From Arenicola marina (Eukaryota; Annelida; Polychaeta; Arenicolidae): a stretch of 64,000 nt of DNA. The notes under the pieces are model-generated. The model saw nothing but the letters and a program-made list of their open reading frames with translations. It searched no databases and was not told the origin of the DNA. The stretch spans positions 31,366,254 to 31,430,253 of the forward strand of contig OZ025260.1 of the NCBI GenBank assembly GCA_964019135.1, in the 5' to 3' direction. A program made the position numbers and the translations under genes. Below are positions 21,555 to 32,280 of the stretch, piece after piece (the stretch's first letter is position 1; every line of letters begins with the position of its first letter).

Positions 21555-22816
21555 ATGGAGAACATATCCAAACTAGTGGTAACTGGCAAATTGACGAATG
21601 TCACCCTCATAGAACTGACAACTGGAGGCCTTACACCAGCAACTTTGAAAGTCGTCGGTTACCCGGGGTACATTTTCTGGCTAATCCATTCTGTCGCTGT
21701 CGTCAGTCTTGGGAACAGTGTCATTTTTAGCGTAGGGGTCCTGGTCTACATGTTGTATCCCTGGAGAGGGTTCTACAATAGACCAATCGGGGAGAGGCTC
21801 GTCGTCTACCTCGCATTCTGCGACCTGCTTCAAAGCCTCTCGCACATCATGGATCACTCCTACATGATGGCGGTAAAGGATCACCCGCCGGACGCGGTCT
21901 GCGCAGGATTCGCCTTCTTCCTTGGCCTCTTCACTTTGGAGCAAGCCATCATCATCATCTTCACGGCTCTCAGCGCCTTCTGTCTGATCGTTTTGGACAA
22001 AAAAGATCCCGATAGGGAAAGGAGACTCGGGACTTCTGATCTGTGCCCACGGGATTCCAGCCATATTTGTTGGCGTCCTCGCAGTCTTTGGATATCTGGG
22101 TCCTTCTGGAGCGTGGTAAGTGTTAAAATGCTACCTGTCACATAGGTCTTTGCAGATGTCCACTCGTTGTCGCAGATCTACAGTTGGATCGACCCGGATC
22201 CCAATATGGTATCTGGGGCCAGATTAAGTCGGTTTAGATTCGACATAGTTTGTATGTATGTGTTCAATTGCTTTATAAAACATGGTGATCTGTTAGTATT
22301 CGATTTTGAACGTGTCATGGTTTAATTTGTAGGTGTTTTGTTGACATGCGCTGCTCGGATTGACCTCTCATCGTAACCATCTATGCCGCATGCATGGCTT
22401 CTGCCTTCTTCTTCAACGTCATCTGCTACACGGGAGTCTGGGTGAACATCATTGCTATCTCCAGAAATATGAGGGACGTAGCAGGAGGGAGTGACGACGC
22501 TGCCGAGAAGCGCCTTCGTCAGCGGCAACAACGGACGGCGCGCGCCTTGATGTGCGTGGTGGCCGCCTACATCTGGCAATGGTGGGCCCTCATCACCCAG
22601 TTCTTGTGGGAAATGGTCGGTCCTCCGCCCCTCGCCATCACCTGTACAGCGGTCTTCTTCAGCAGCATAGGATGAGTCCTCAACTGTCTGGCCTACACCT
22701 TTGTACGCCGCTATGGCGCCCAACGGGGAAAGAAAACGCCAACCAGCACCTCAACGCTAAACATCACCGACAGCACATCACATATCAGTTCTGGCGAACA
22801 ACTCAACAAGCTCTAG
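21555..22816 (+). pseudogene. Receptor pseudogene, copy 2 (two exons, three lesions)
   Basis: Exon 1 (21555-22115) and exon 2 (22333-22816) cover all seven membrane helices of the family and keep the donor GTAAGT at 22116 and acceptor TAG at 22330-22332. Three lesions are visible. An A-run at 21999-22004 is one base longer than in the intact paralogues and shifts frame before TM4. A TGA lies at 22361-22363 before TM5. A TGA replaces a Gly codon at 22673-22675 in TM7. The rest, including TM6 (ALMCVVAAYIWQWWALI), aligns well. Recent inactivation seems likely. Confidence 0.8.
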
Positions 22817-23760
22817 CTCAGCGATGAACATATCCTTTCTTTGAACAGAGTGCAAATGTCGCTATTCTTGCAAAACTTTCACATGAATCATAATTTAGAT
22901 CGAAACAAATATCTGTTGGAGCAAACCAGACTTTTACAGTTTTATACTGTGAAATAGAATTAGTTGAGTGAGTAACTGAGTAAAGTTTTCTTTGCGTTAC
23001 CGAATGAGAGCGTCAAATGCAAAATTCGGCTCTTTTCTTTCTTTTTTAAGACCTGACGAATTTTGCGTTTCACTTTTTGAAATGAAACAAAGGGCTGGAT
23101 TTATTGATCGTCTCTAATTCTGGTCAAATGCAAAGTCATTACAGATTGGATGTAATCGGTGATTTCATTTTCGGAAAATACGTAACTGAATCCCGAAATC
23201 GGACATGGCGACCCCTAGTGGCATGTCCTTAGACCATTCATCTAGAGAAAATCGCTTTATGCTAAATAGTTGTTGCAGAGATGGTTGCGTCACAACGCGT
23301 TTCATTTTTGCGGGATGTTAGTTGCCGGATACGATATGATACGGATATGATAAGACAGTGACCCCGCAACATGCACCTGAAGGCTAGATCGTATTTTGGA
23401 GGGGATACAATAATCAAACTTGCCTGAATATGGTCAGCTTCGTCACTTTTTACTTCCAAGAATATCTGGCAATTAGCACGACTTACTTTTGATTTCAAGA
23501 CAGCATGATATATGACCCGTAACACATAGTTTTGGTGTCTCTTAGAGGTCGATCTTTTGTAACAGATAATTGAAATTGCGGTTAAGTAAAGCTGTCTTTG
23601 CACGTTTGTCGTAATTTATAATGTTTGGCTGTATTTAGCTTGTTGACTACTCATTTATTACTGACAGCGTGAATTTTTTTACAAATTATTTCAAATATAA
23701 ACTACATGGTCTTAATGAAAGGATTCATCCCCCCAAAAAGAAAATGGTCAATTAAAATGA
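22817..23760 (+). repeat. 3' flank duplicon of receptor copy 2
   Basis: It matches the inverted sequence at 43090-43960 and parts of 15715-16230: GAATGAGAGCGTCAAATGC, GCGACCCCTAGTGGCATG, ATCTAGAGAAAATCGC, CACAACGCGTTTCATTTTTGC and a terminal GGATTCATCCCCCCAAAAAG. No gene is seen. It defines how much 3' sequence was copied with the receptor. Confidence 0.75.
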
Positions 23761-23769
23761 ACAAGCTAA

Positions 23770-24160
23770 AACATTTTGCATCTCGCGGAACTGAGAGATT
23801 GCCCTTGTCTCTGACCAAACTTATGTAAACAGTCGAATTTGAAGATATAGAATAATTACAGATACAACAATCTATGATGAACTGAATAAGCTAAGAGATT
23901 TCGTATCTTGCGGACCTAAGAGATGGTAATATAATGACATGGACTATGGGTCTGCAATAAAGCTCTTAAATTGAGATTAGGCATAAGGAAATCACACCAG
24001 GATACTATTATTATGATATGATTATGATATTTGCGACTATTTGTTCCATGTAACGGTTGGTGCCATGCTTGGTCCTCATTAGGAGTCGAACTCACGATCT
24101 CAAACTATACCGCTCGGGATAAATGGGTAATCCCTCTAGCCGAGGCTAGTACGAATGGTA
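23770..24160 (-). mobile_element. tRNA-headed SINE-like repeat
   Basis: On the minus strand it starts with CTAGAGGGATTACCC and GAGCGGTATAGTTTGAGATC, then a B-box-like GAGTTCGACTCC, resembling a tRNA-derived pol III promoter. A body with CTTATGCCTAATC, GGTCCGCAAGATACGAAATC and GGTCAGAGACAAGGGCAATC follows. A second copy of the family lies at 38630-38895 plus 39790-39905. Confidence 0.6.
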
Positions 24161-24404
24161 CGAACTGCTACGTGTATTTGAAAAGTATAATATTGCTTGT
24201 GTTTTAGTTTGGGTTTAATTGTTTCATATGTAGTGACAAGATGGCATAATATGCGCTAATAAGAGACATTTCCATTGATCATTAAATATCTTTTGACTGT
24301 AAGACGTTTTCATATTATGATAGTATCTTATAGTTCTTAAAGCATTCTGTACCCTGAATTTTAATTCTTTACATTGGCAAGAGAATATACAATTTTTGAT
24401 TATG

Positions 24405-24680
24405 ATATGGATTACTCCTACATGATGGCGGTAACCGATCACCCGCCGGACGCGGTCTGCGCAGGATTCGCCTTCTTCCTGGGCCTCTTCACTCTGGAGC
24501 AAGCCATCATTATCACATTCGCGGCGCCTTCTGTCTGGTCTTCTGTCTGGTCGTTCTGGACAAGAAGATCCCGACCGGAAAACGAGACTCAGGACTTCTG
24601 ATCTGTGCCCATGGGATTCCAGCCATATTTATTGGCGTCCTCGCAGCCTTAGGGTATCTGGGTTCTTCTAGAGCGTGGTA
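24405..24680 (+). pseudogene. Receptor pseudogene, copy 3 (TM3-TM4 fragment)
   Basis: Similarity begins abruptly at DYSYMMAVTDHPPDAVCAGF and runs through TM3 and TM4 to the exon-1 splice donor GTAAGT near 24677. A short duplication and frame change occur after TM3 (SVWSSVWSFW), putting TM4 out of frame. TM1-TM2 are absent. The downstream intron start matches that of copy 2, so this came from a genomic duplication rather than retroposition. Confidence 0.75.
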
Positions 24681-24689
24681 AGTGTTAAC

Positions 24690-25270
24690 ATGCTACCTGT
24701 CATATGGGTCTTTTGCAGATTGTTGTCGCATATCTACAGCTGGATCGACCTGGATCTCATTATGGTTAAGGTTAGGTTGAATTAATAGACCGGTTTAGTG
24801 GAACTTCTGACTCTGACTGAGCGTGTTTGGGGGTAATTCTAGCTCGCTCTGCGCTGCATAGCTCCTCGTTCTTTATAAGGAATTATAATCGTATATTAGC
24901 GAGTGCAGCAACACCAGCTCGACTAACACGTGAAACACGTATCTATAGACGTATGTTCCAAACATCACCTTATCACCTCCATGTCTGTATTCTCTGCGTC
25001 TCCGTTGACTTCCGTCCCCCATGGTCCACGTTTTGGCATCACCAGTTTGCGACATCTTCTTATAGCACTTTTTTACGCCATAATTTCGTTGTCAATTGTC
25101 GAATGAGGTATTTCATTTGAAAATTAGACGATTTATCTGACGAAAGGATAAATGTTCTTTGTATAAACATAAAAAGTGTCTGGAATTTATTAACCAGAAT
25201 CTCGCAACGCGCGACTAAAACCTATATGATCGTGACCTCATTATCTGACTGGTTTTGCCAACGTTACACA
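24690..25270. other. No gene; receptor intron remnant and repeat fragment
   Basis: About 24680-24800 continues the receptor intron sequence seen after copy 2. Near 24840-24890 is an inverted fragment of the repeat at 15150/37320 (GCTCGCTCTGCGCTGCATA). Nothing else is recognised. Confidence 0.4.
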
Positions 25271-25274
25271 AAGC

Positions 25275-26000
25275 GTCCTTGTTGTTCCTAAGGACAACTT
25301 GGATACGATTTGCTTTAATGGCGCTTTATTCGTTTTCGAACGTAGTGATATTAGCATTCCCCAAGTGGCGCACCATTTGAATGCAGACAGAAGACATTTT
25401 CTGGATTTGCCTCGATTTTGAATGCTCACACAAATATCGACTAAAACATAAACTGAACATATGTCAATTAAAGAACTGAAAACATTGATTGAAAAAGACG
25501 ATGGTACCCTATCCAACAAAGTACTTCACTTCGCCGCCTCACTGCGAGACACAAGTCAATACTGGGCTAAACGTTATCAAGACATACGGGTCCTTATCCA
25601 GTTTCAAATCAATGAAGGGAATGGTCTACTATCGTTTTTCACAAAAAAACTGGTAGTTGTGCAGAGTTTAATTTTAAGCCGCTACGGCGATTGTTGGAAT
25701 TATATTTTCGTAGGTCATTAAGGCAGGACGTTGACTAACAAAGGTCAAATGTTTGACCAAAGAATAGCCACTTAATGGCAGAGTACTTTGACTTCAGTAA
25801 AGTACTTCAATAAAGTTATGACCTCCGTTTTTGTGGTGAATGTCTACTGGTACCGCTATGAGAACACTCATGAAAAACTGGGTGTCAACTGGGCCATAAT
25901 GGGGCGACTGTTACAAAATTTTCAGATTTCAAAAATAAACCTTTTTGTGTTAGTCCATATGTTCTTAATGTTATTAACAAGAAATCGACGTTTTAAAACT
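25275..26000 (+). pseudogene. Helitron-like N-terminal (Rep-type) protein remnant
   Basis: Plus-strand fragments in shifting frames read ERSDISIPQVAHHLNAD, SLRDTSQYWAKRYQDIR, IQFQINEGNGLLSFF, then after a one-base shift in an A-run SCAEFNFKPLRRLLELY, and later MAEYFD and VNVYWYRYE. This order (YW..R..E/D-R-LI, G-PSFF, SCAEF, YF, YWYR-E) resembles the Helitron-like N-terminal domain family of rolling-circle transposons. Several stops and shifts show it is dead, and no helicase part is seen. It could instead be a related domesticated family; a profile search would decide. Confidence 0.5.
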
Positions 26001-26072
26001 GAATTCGAGGTTTTGTCAAGATTATAATAATTAGTAGTGACGTCAAAATGTTATGAAAATAACGCAACAATA

Positions 26073-26548
26073 GCGCCGTACAGTTCTCGCGGGTTCTATT
26101 TCCACTTTAAGTCTTTTGGGGACCAACAAAAACACACGTGCTCTTAGAACGAGTGCGCACTCATCGTAGTCAACGTTTGAGTGTTGGGAACCGGCCAGCT
26201 GCGCGGTTTGTGCGTAAAGAATCGAGTGGGTATGAAACTATTTTTTGTTTGCTTTGTTCCAGGCATTGCTAACTATGAAATCATAATATAGTTAAAGATA
26301 AGACAGTTATCTCTCCATAATGCATGTGGTCCGTTCGATGAGACTATTTTCAGGCAATTCATCGATGCTTGCATTTCTGGACAAACGTAGCACCATTTTC
26401 CTCGCCTGGTCAGCCCATATAAGAAGCGTTGTTACGTAACCATAGATACCGCGCACAGACATGCGAGTCATGATGATTATTACGTCATACGACCTGGAAC
26501 ACCCCGCGGGGTCTCGATAAGATTCCGCTTTGACTGTACAGCCTTATG
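26073..26548 (-). mobile_element. 476-bp MITE, single inverted copy of the 11-14 kb family
   Basis: It begins GTACAGTTCTCGCGGGTTC and ends TTTGACTGTACAGCC, inverted termini shared with 11078-14697. The body (CACGTGCTCTTAGAACGAG, CCGGCCAGCTGCGCGGTTTG, CATAATGCATGTGGTCCGTT, GTTACGTAACCATAGATACC) is the reverse complement of the unit there. No coding potential. Confidence 0.8.
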
Positions 26549-27388
26549 GGAGTTCCAAAGCAACCAAAAGGTATGCAACAAGCACGGGCATGGTATACGT
26601 CATCCATGCATTAATATGCATTAGGCCTACCGCTAGCCGAAGTGGTGTTACTTTTGAATATTGATCTAGATGTATCCCCACAGAATAGGTGAATTAATAT
26701 ATATGCGCTCGCATGTTAGGTAGCGCCTATCCATATTATAATAGACTATGACGCTGGCTCAAATTGGACTAAAAAATATTCCGAATAAAAGGACGCTTTT
26801 AATTAAATTTATTGACACTCGTGAGAAAAGAAAAACACATGTAATCCGTCAATGAAACATTATACCAGCAAATGAAAAAGACATGCCCTATGTGTACATA
26901 TGTGTCCACCAAAGTAAATATCACGATTTAAAGAAACATTTACGGTCAAAAATAGAAACGTAAAACATGTCACATTGTTTGTAAGCGGCAGAGGTGAATC
27001 AAGGCTGATGTTGATTGGTCAATTATGGCACGTGATACACGCGCGTCTGTTGTGCCGTAAACTTGAGCGAAAACGTTCCGCGCGACACAGAGAACCGTCG
27101 GCTTGTCGGCATGGTCATCACGATACGTCTAGACAAAGATAAATATTAAAGATATTATAGTTCGCAATAAAAGAAGCAAAAAACAACAGTAATATATGGC
27201 TCAGCTTCGGGAAAGCGCACCGACATCAAGGAATTCGCTGTCTGTATCTTCAGGTGCGTAACTAAGCGTAACAATTTTGTTTTCGTAAACGCCATTCGAG
27301 GATATATTGAAATTAGTCGAGTAAATTACCTTCTCTCCCAAAAACCATTGCAAATTGGGGACAACGATAACAAAATATCGAAATTTAT
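26549..27388. other. No gene recognised (3' of receptor copy 4)
   Basis: This lies downstream of receptor copy 4. No polyadenylation signal could be assigned with confidence and no protein motif is seen. Confidence 0.4.
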
Positions 27389-27857
27389 TTAGAACTTGGG
27401 TTGTTCACGGGATCTGCTGTCGTCCAGGGTTGTTGCCGACGTGTTGGTTGACGTTTTCTTTCCCCGGTGGGCGCCATAGCGGCGTATTAAGGTGTAGGCC
27501 AGACAGTTGAGGACTCCTCCGATGTTGCTGAAGAAAACAACCACACATATGAGGGCGAGGGGGGGAGGAGTGACCATTTCCCACAAGAACTGGGTGATGA
27601 GGGCCCACCATTGACAGATGTAGGCGGCCACCACGCACATCAAGGCGCGCGCCGTCCGTTGTTGCCGCTGACGAAGGCGCTTCTCGGCAGCGTCGTCACT
27701 CCCTCCTGCGACGTCGCTCATATTTCTGGAGATGGTTTTGATCCTTATCCAGACTCCCGTGTAGCAGACGACGTTAAAGAAGAACGCGGCGGCCATGAAG
27801 GCTACAAAGATGGTTGTTACGAATGGTCCAGCCGGGCGGCGCATGTCGATTAAACAC
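27389..27857 (-). CDS. Receptor copy 4, exon 2 (TM5-TM7 and tail)
   Basis: The acceptor CAG immediately precedes 27857; the first base completes the split Trp codon from exon 1. It encodes 155 aa: a Cys right after the Trp (second half of the likely TM3-ECL2 disulphide), TM5 (FVAFMAAAFFFNVVCYTGVW), a basic third loop with KRLRQRQQR, TM6 (ALMCVVAAYICQWWALITQF), TM7 (CVVVFFSNIGGVLNCLAYTL) and a short Ser/Thr-rich tail ending EQPKF. No break is seen, and copy 2 aligns throughout with the same splice phase. Confidence 0.8.
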
Positions 27858-29830
27858 CTGCAATCACAGGCCCAGGGATCATGCATTATCATATAACATT
27901 GACAAACATAAATGGAAACGTGTCAAAAATATGAACGACACAAAGTCAACTCCAACAATATTGCATTGCAGTCTATATCGCATCTGCCATCAAGACATTT
28001 CATATATATAATTATATTGATGTTGTTCAAATTTAGCACGAACACAGTTTGCACGAACAACAACAAAGAAACCATAATGGGCATTGTTAATGTGATTGAA
28101 TAAACAACATGACGCCCGCACTGCACAAACAATGGAAATAGACGGAGGGGGGGAGGGGGGGGGGGGGGGAGGTACAGGCGGATTTCGAATTGCGGGCAGC
28201 AGGCGTGGAAGAGGACAAATACTGCCAGCACGGTCCTTATATGGGAAAGAGGCAAAGAAATATTAATACGTCGGCAAGAACGTTCGAGAACAGAAATATA
28301 TTAGTATATGTTGGCCTAAACTAAGTCAATTTATACATGCAGGTGGAATCTCAGTGTTCGTCAAAAGCAGGTCCATATCGTCCGTCAAGTTATTACCTGC
28401 AGATGGATCGAAACAAAACTTAGCTATAAAGTTAGATAAATCTTATTACGGATGGCAGGACGACCTCATTGTAATGTGTTGTTATTATCCGCCATATCGA
28501 TCAACTAGTTATGAAGTCGACGAGGTTCACGCACACAGGTTATGAGTTATGCAATACTACGAGTGAAGAGGTGGTGTCTCTGGTAAAAAACGTTTTTCTC
28601 AAACAGATGCAGCTATACGCGAGCAAAAAAGTATCGATTGTTACAGGTATACAGACGATCAGAACAGCAGCTAATTTAAGTACTTTTGTAAAAGCGAGAG
28701 ATGGTTATAGGAAGTTGTGTAAAGGGAGTGCTATTCTGTAGAGAGAACAGAGGCCTATAGAGCTGCAGAAGTCCCGAAATGACACTGAAAACTGTTTGAA
28801 AGCCTTGGGATCCTTCAGACCAAAGGGCACTGCTCCAAACACGATCACCTTTCGAGTGGTTTAGATATTTAAAAACGTTACCCAGTGCTGACAATGATTA
28901 TGACAAGCAGTTTAACGACCAAGTAAACTACTTTCTTGCAAGCCATGCTGCTAACTGCTGTCTATGTGACACAATATAATCTTACTGGTCTAAAGGGATA
29001 TATTACAGCATGGGAAGTATCCCAGGCTGTTTGTGTGGTCCCAATAGGCAAGTCTCCAGATACGGATGGGCTTATTATAGAGCTGTTTAAAGAATCTGGA
29101 CATTACGTTACCCCGTTACTAGTAGTTTTGTATAATTGCATCATCAAGCCGAAGAATAGCCTACGGAAACTGTCAGAATCGCTTATAGTACCTATACATA
29201 AGAAAGGATTGTACCCTGTGTTTTATGGGTGTTGTGCCTAAAGTTCAATAAACGATTTCTACTAGATACTAGAATTTATCCAGACACTTACCAGGCTCCT
29301 GAAGGACCTAGGTATCTCAAGGAGGCTAGGACGGTGATACAAGCCGCCGGAATTCCGTGGGCACAGATCAGGAGTCCCGAATCTGCTTTTCCGGTTGGGA
29401 TCTTCCTCTCCAGAACGACCAGCGAGAAGGCGCTGATGGCTGTGAAAATAATCAACATCGTCTGTGACAGGATGATGAGGCTTAGGAAGAAGGCAAATCC
29501 TGCGCAGATCGCGTCTGGTGGGTGATCTGTTACCGCCATCATGTAGGAGTGATCCATGATGTGCGAGAGGCTGTAGAAAAGGTCGCAGATTGCGAGGTAG
29601 ACGACGAGCCTCTCCCCGATTGGTCGGTTGTAGAACCCTCGCCATGGATACAACATGTAGATCAGGACTCCCGTGCTGGCGATGACACTGATCCCAAGAC
29701 TGACGGCGGCGAGAGAATGGATGAGCCAGAAGACATAGCCCGGGTAACCGAAGACTGGTAAACCCTCAGCTTCTGCAATCGTGACATCCAAGTAGTCTCC
29801 AATAGTCGTCAATTCCGATGTGTTCTCCAT
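27389..29830 (-). CDS. cAMP-receptor-like seven-transmembrane receptor, copy 4 (intact, 2 exons)
   Basis: Exons 29830-29292 and 27857-27389 join in phase (split TG|G Trp codon) to give about 335 aa with seven predicted helices. A TM2 motif ERLVVYLAICDLF, the TM3 Cys in DAICAGF paired with a Trp-Cys after TM4, and no DRY or NPxxY motif fit the class E cAMP-receptor-like/GPR157 group better than rhodopsin-like receptors; this is by eye. It would be a plasma-membrane receptor of unknown ligand. The start ATG at 29830 is preferred because the further upstream in-frame start is GTG. The intron (27858-29291) contains a LINE fragment in the opposite orientation. Copy 5 lies head to head at 31431. 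It is the only complete intact copy in view. Confidence 0.75.
28340..29255 (+). mobile_element. LINE fragment (endonuclease and RT pieces) in the receptor intron
   Basis: Plus-strand pieces read SVFVKSR and LAIKLDKSYYGWQDDLIVMC followed by YYPPY, as in an APE-type endonuclease; then a linker with FNDQVNYFL; then an RT start with GKSPDTDGLIIELFKESG and LIVPIHKKG. Frame breaks and stops separate them and most of RT is missing, so it is an inactive truncated non-LTR element. It is antisense to the receptor and does not disturb its splice sites. Confidence 0.7.
29292..29830 (-). CDS. Receptor copy 4, exon 1 (TM1-TM4)
   Basis: It encodes 180 aa from MENTSEL: an extracellular N-terminus, TM1 (YVFWLIHSLAAVSLGISVIA), the loop YPWRGFYNRPIGE, TM2 (RLVVYLAICDLFYSLSH), TM3 beginning at AICAGFAFFL, the loop VLERKIPTGKA and TM4 (LLICAHGIPAACITVLASL), ending LGPSGA plus a split Trp. 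The donor GTAAGT occupies 29291 downward. It is about 90% identical by eye to copy 7 exon 1. Confidence 0.8.
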
Positions 29831-29849
29831 TGTTGGAACGCCTTGCACT

Positions 29850-31430
29850 GCACAAATATTTCAAGCAAATGTAAAGTAAGATATTATGTAAACCAATTAT
29901 ATAGAATGAAACAGACTCAGTGTCGATACAACGGCATAATTTGCGTCGCCAGGTGCGTTAAATTAATCATGTGCGCTGCAGAAGCGGTATCTCAAGGCCA
30001 ACCCCGCGTATGAAAATTCGGCCGAATTTCAGCGACTCAAATGACACTGCGCTAGAGTCTGCGCACTCGTCTAGCTCCTATGGGTAGATGATGGACAAGC
30101 CGGACCAGACCCGCCGATGCAGTACTTAGCCAATTATCCGTTGTCACATTAACTGGCTTTTATCTAATATCTAATACGTATCTCTTGCAACCAATGTGCC
30201 CACAATGTGCCATGGCCGCTTCTAAAAAGAACTGCTCCAATTGCCGAAACAATGAATCTTTTATGAGCGGTTATAGATAATTCACGAGTCCAAATGGCCA
30301 GATCGGTAAGCCTATATTAGATCATCCACGACAGGTGATACGTGAAAAGGGAATGCCATTAGCCGGCACTTAATCCCATTTCCTCGCCTGCGCCGCCCTT
30401 CCAAATGCTAATGAGAATAATTATGGGCCAAAATGTGTCGTCACAGTAGGGTTGAGAATAAAAGGGCGCTTGTCGTGGATCGGAGAACACACTTAGGACT
30501 GCGTCATCAGCGAGTGTCCGGTTTGTTGTCAGCTGGCGCCAGTATAAATTTTGTTTCTCGTCTTCGTTATCGTGAAATTGAGACACATTCGTTTGTGACT
30601 TGGAAATAGTGCAACCATGGAAGGCTCCTCGGAGTGCCACGTTGAGTAGGGCCACGTTGCGGTTATCAAGGCCGCCTCACGGTTGCTTCATACATAAAAC
30701 AGTAATCATTACATTACCTTCACCCATCTCATGTCGGCGCCGAAGCGTTTGTTAGAGGTTTATTGCAGATAGCGAACTCAGGAAATCATGCCTTTACGTT
30801 GCGTTACAAAGCGAGTTGCTTTACTGCCTGATATGTAGGAATAACGGACCTGGCACGCTGCTACTCATAATGTGCGGTGGTCTCGTCTGCAACACAAGTC
30901 CGTCCATGCTCGCGTCCGCAATAGTTAACCGGAAGAACCTATTAGAACCACAACGACAGCTGATGCATGACAGAAAAATATAGGCCTGAGCCAAATCCAA
31001 TATACTCTCGTCTGAGCAGTCCGTTCACATGCCAATGACAGTGCGTTGTGGAGCAATTAGTAGAACGTTATTTGATTGCTTGTGACGCTTGTCAACATAT
31101 AATATGATCTAGTCGTTGCGGAACATCCCCTCGGTCAGTTTCAATGAAGAACTATATGTAGCTCTCAACCTCTCGATTTCGTTAGCTTTATGCCTGCGAC
31201 AGATTCACCTCTGGCAGTTACGCAGGGTTAGCTTAACAAAGAAACATTTAGCCAATTGAACTGCTGCAGTATATTTGAGAAAGCTACTACCTGTAGTGAC
31301 GTATATTTGAGACGTTGCGTCACCCGCAAGTGTCAGTGCAAATATAGTCCTCCCCTTCGTCCGCTCTCCTTCGTTCGCGCTATACCGAGACAAGTTCCAG
31401 CGACGGGATGTATACAAAATATACAAATTT
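29850..31430. promoter_or_regulatory. Head-to-head intergenic region between receptor copies 4 and 5
   Basis: It lies between divergent receptor starts and matches 16650-17218 (see there) in order and orientation, with extra sequence at about 30120-30890. Conservation of this block in two divergent pairs and, in part, upstream of copy 6 suggests a shared bidirectional promoter; no element was proven. No other gene is seen in it. Confidence 0.5.
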
Positions 31431-31890
31431 GTGGTAACTGGTAAATTTACGGATGTCGCCCTCATATAACTAACAACAACTGAAGGCTTTACATCAACAA
31501 GTTTGCCATACTTTGGTTACCCGAGGTACATTTTTGTGGCTAATCCATTCTCTCGCTGTCGTCATTCTTGGGAGCAATGTTCTTTTTAGCATCAGGGTGC
31601 TAATTTACATGTTGTGTCCATTAAGGGGGTTGTGCAACCGACCATTCGGGGAGAGGTTTGTCATGTACTTCGCATTCTGTGACTTTTTCCAAAGTCTCTT
31701 GCACAAGTATCCTGGATCACTCCTACATGGTGGCGGTAACAGATCACCCCGCCGGACGAGGTCTGAGCAGGATTCGCCTTCTTCCTGGGCCTCTTGACTT
31801 TGGAGCAAGCCATCATTATTACATTCACGGCCCTCAGCGCCTTCTGTCTGATCGTTCTGGACAAGAAGATCCCGACAGGGTAACAAGACT
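31431..31890 (+). pseudogene. Receptor pseudogene, copy 5 (degenerate exon 1)
   Basis: It starts like copy 2 (VVTGKFTDVALI, then a stop) and retains TM1 (WLIHSLAVVILGSNVLFSI), the loop with NRPFGERF and TM2 (VMYFAFCDFFQSL) before a frame change near 31705. TM3 pieces continue in other frames (LDHSYM, AFFLGLL, FCLIVLDKKIP). The start codon is missing and the sequence breaks off after about 31890. It is the divergent partner of copy 4. Confidence 0.75.
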
Positions 31891-32109
31891 CGCGACCCAT
31901 GGGATTCCAGCCACATAAAATATAAAACCACTTCGGACAAGTAATGCAAAGAAATAAATATAGTCTTTGGGGTGTACGCATGAATTGAAGGTATCGAAAA
32001 AAAACATCATTGTCTTAAAACAGTTGTTTTTCGAAATAGAGCTTATCCCAGGCCGGGGGGCTGAACGGGCACTACAGCTACTAGCTTATAGGTATTATAT
32101 ATGCATGTG

Positions 32110-32280
32110 TGCCGACCGAAATGCCCCCATATATCGCTCTGAAAATGTTCATAGAGCGGGTTGCCGCGAAAATATACCCCGACCGAAGGGATTTTGGCGG
32201 TAAAAAAGGGGGGGCCTTTACCGCGCGGAACCCCCTAACCCAAGCATGGATTTATGTAACCCCCGGGGGGGGGGGGGCAA
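32110..32280. repeat. Dispersed C/G-rich repeat, copy B
   Basis: A diverged copy of 2906-3090: ATAGAGCGGGTTGCCGCG, CCCCGACCGAAGGGATTTTGGCGG, GCGGAACCCCCTAACCCA, then a C/G run. Non-coding. Confidence 0.45.

Noticed and set aside
21681-22141. Minus-strand frames opposite receptor exons (also at 29522, 61574, 22322 and 27611)
   Set aside because: Antisense shadows of the receptor exons; they recur only because the receptor copies recur.
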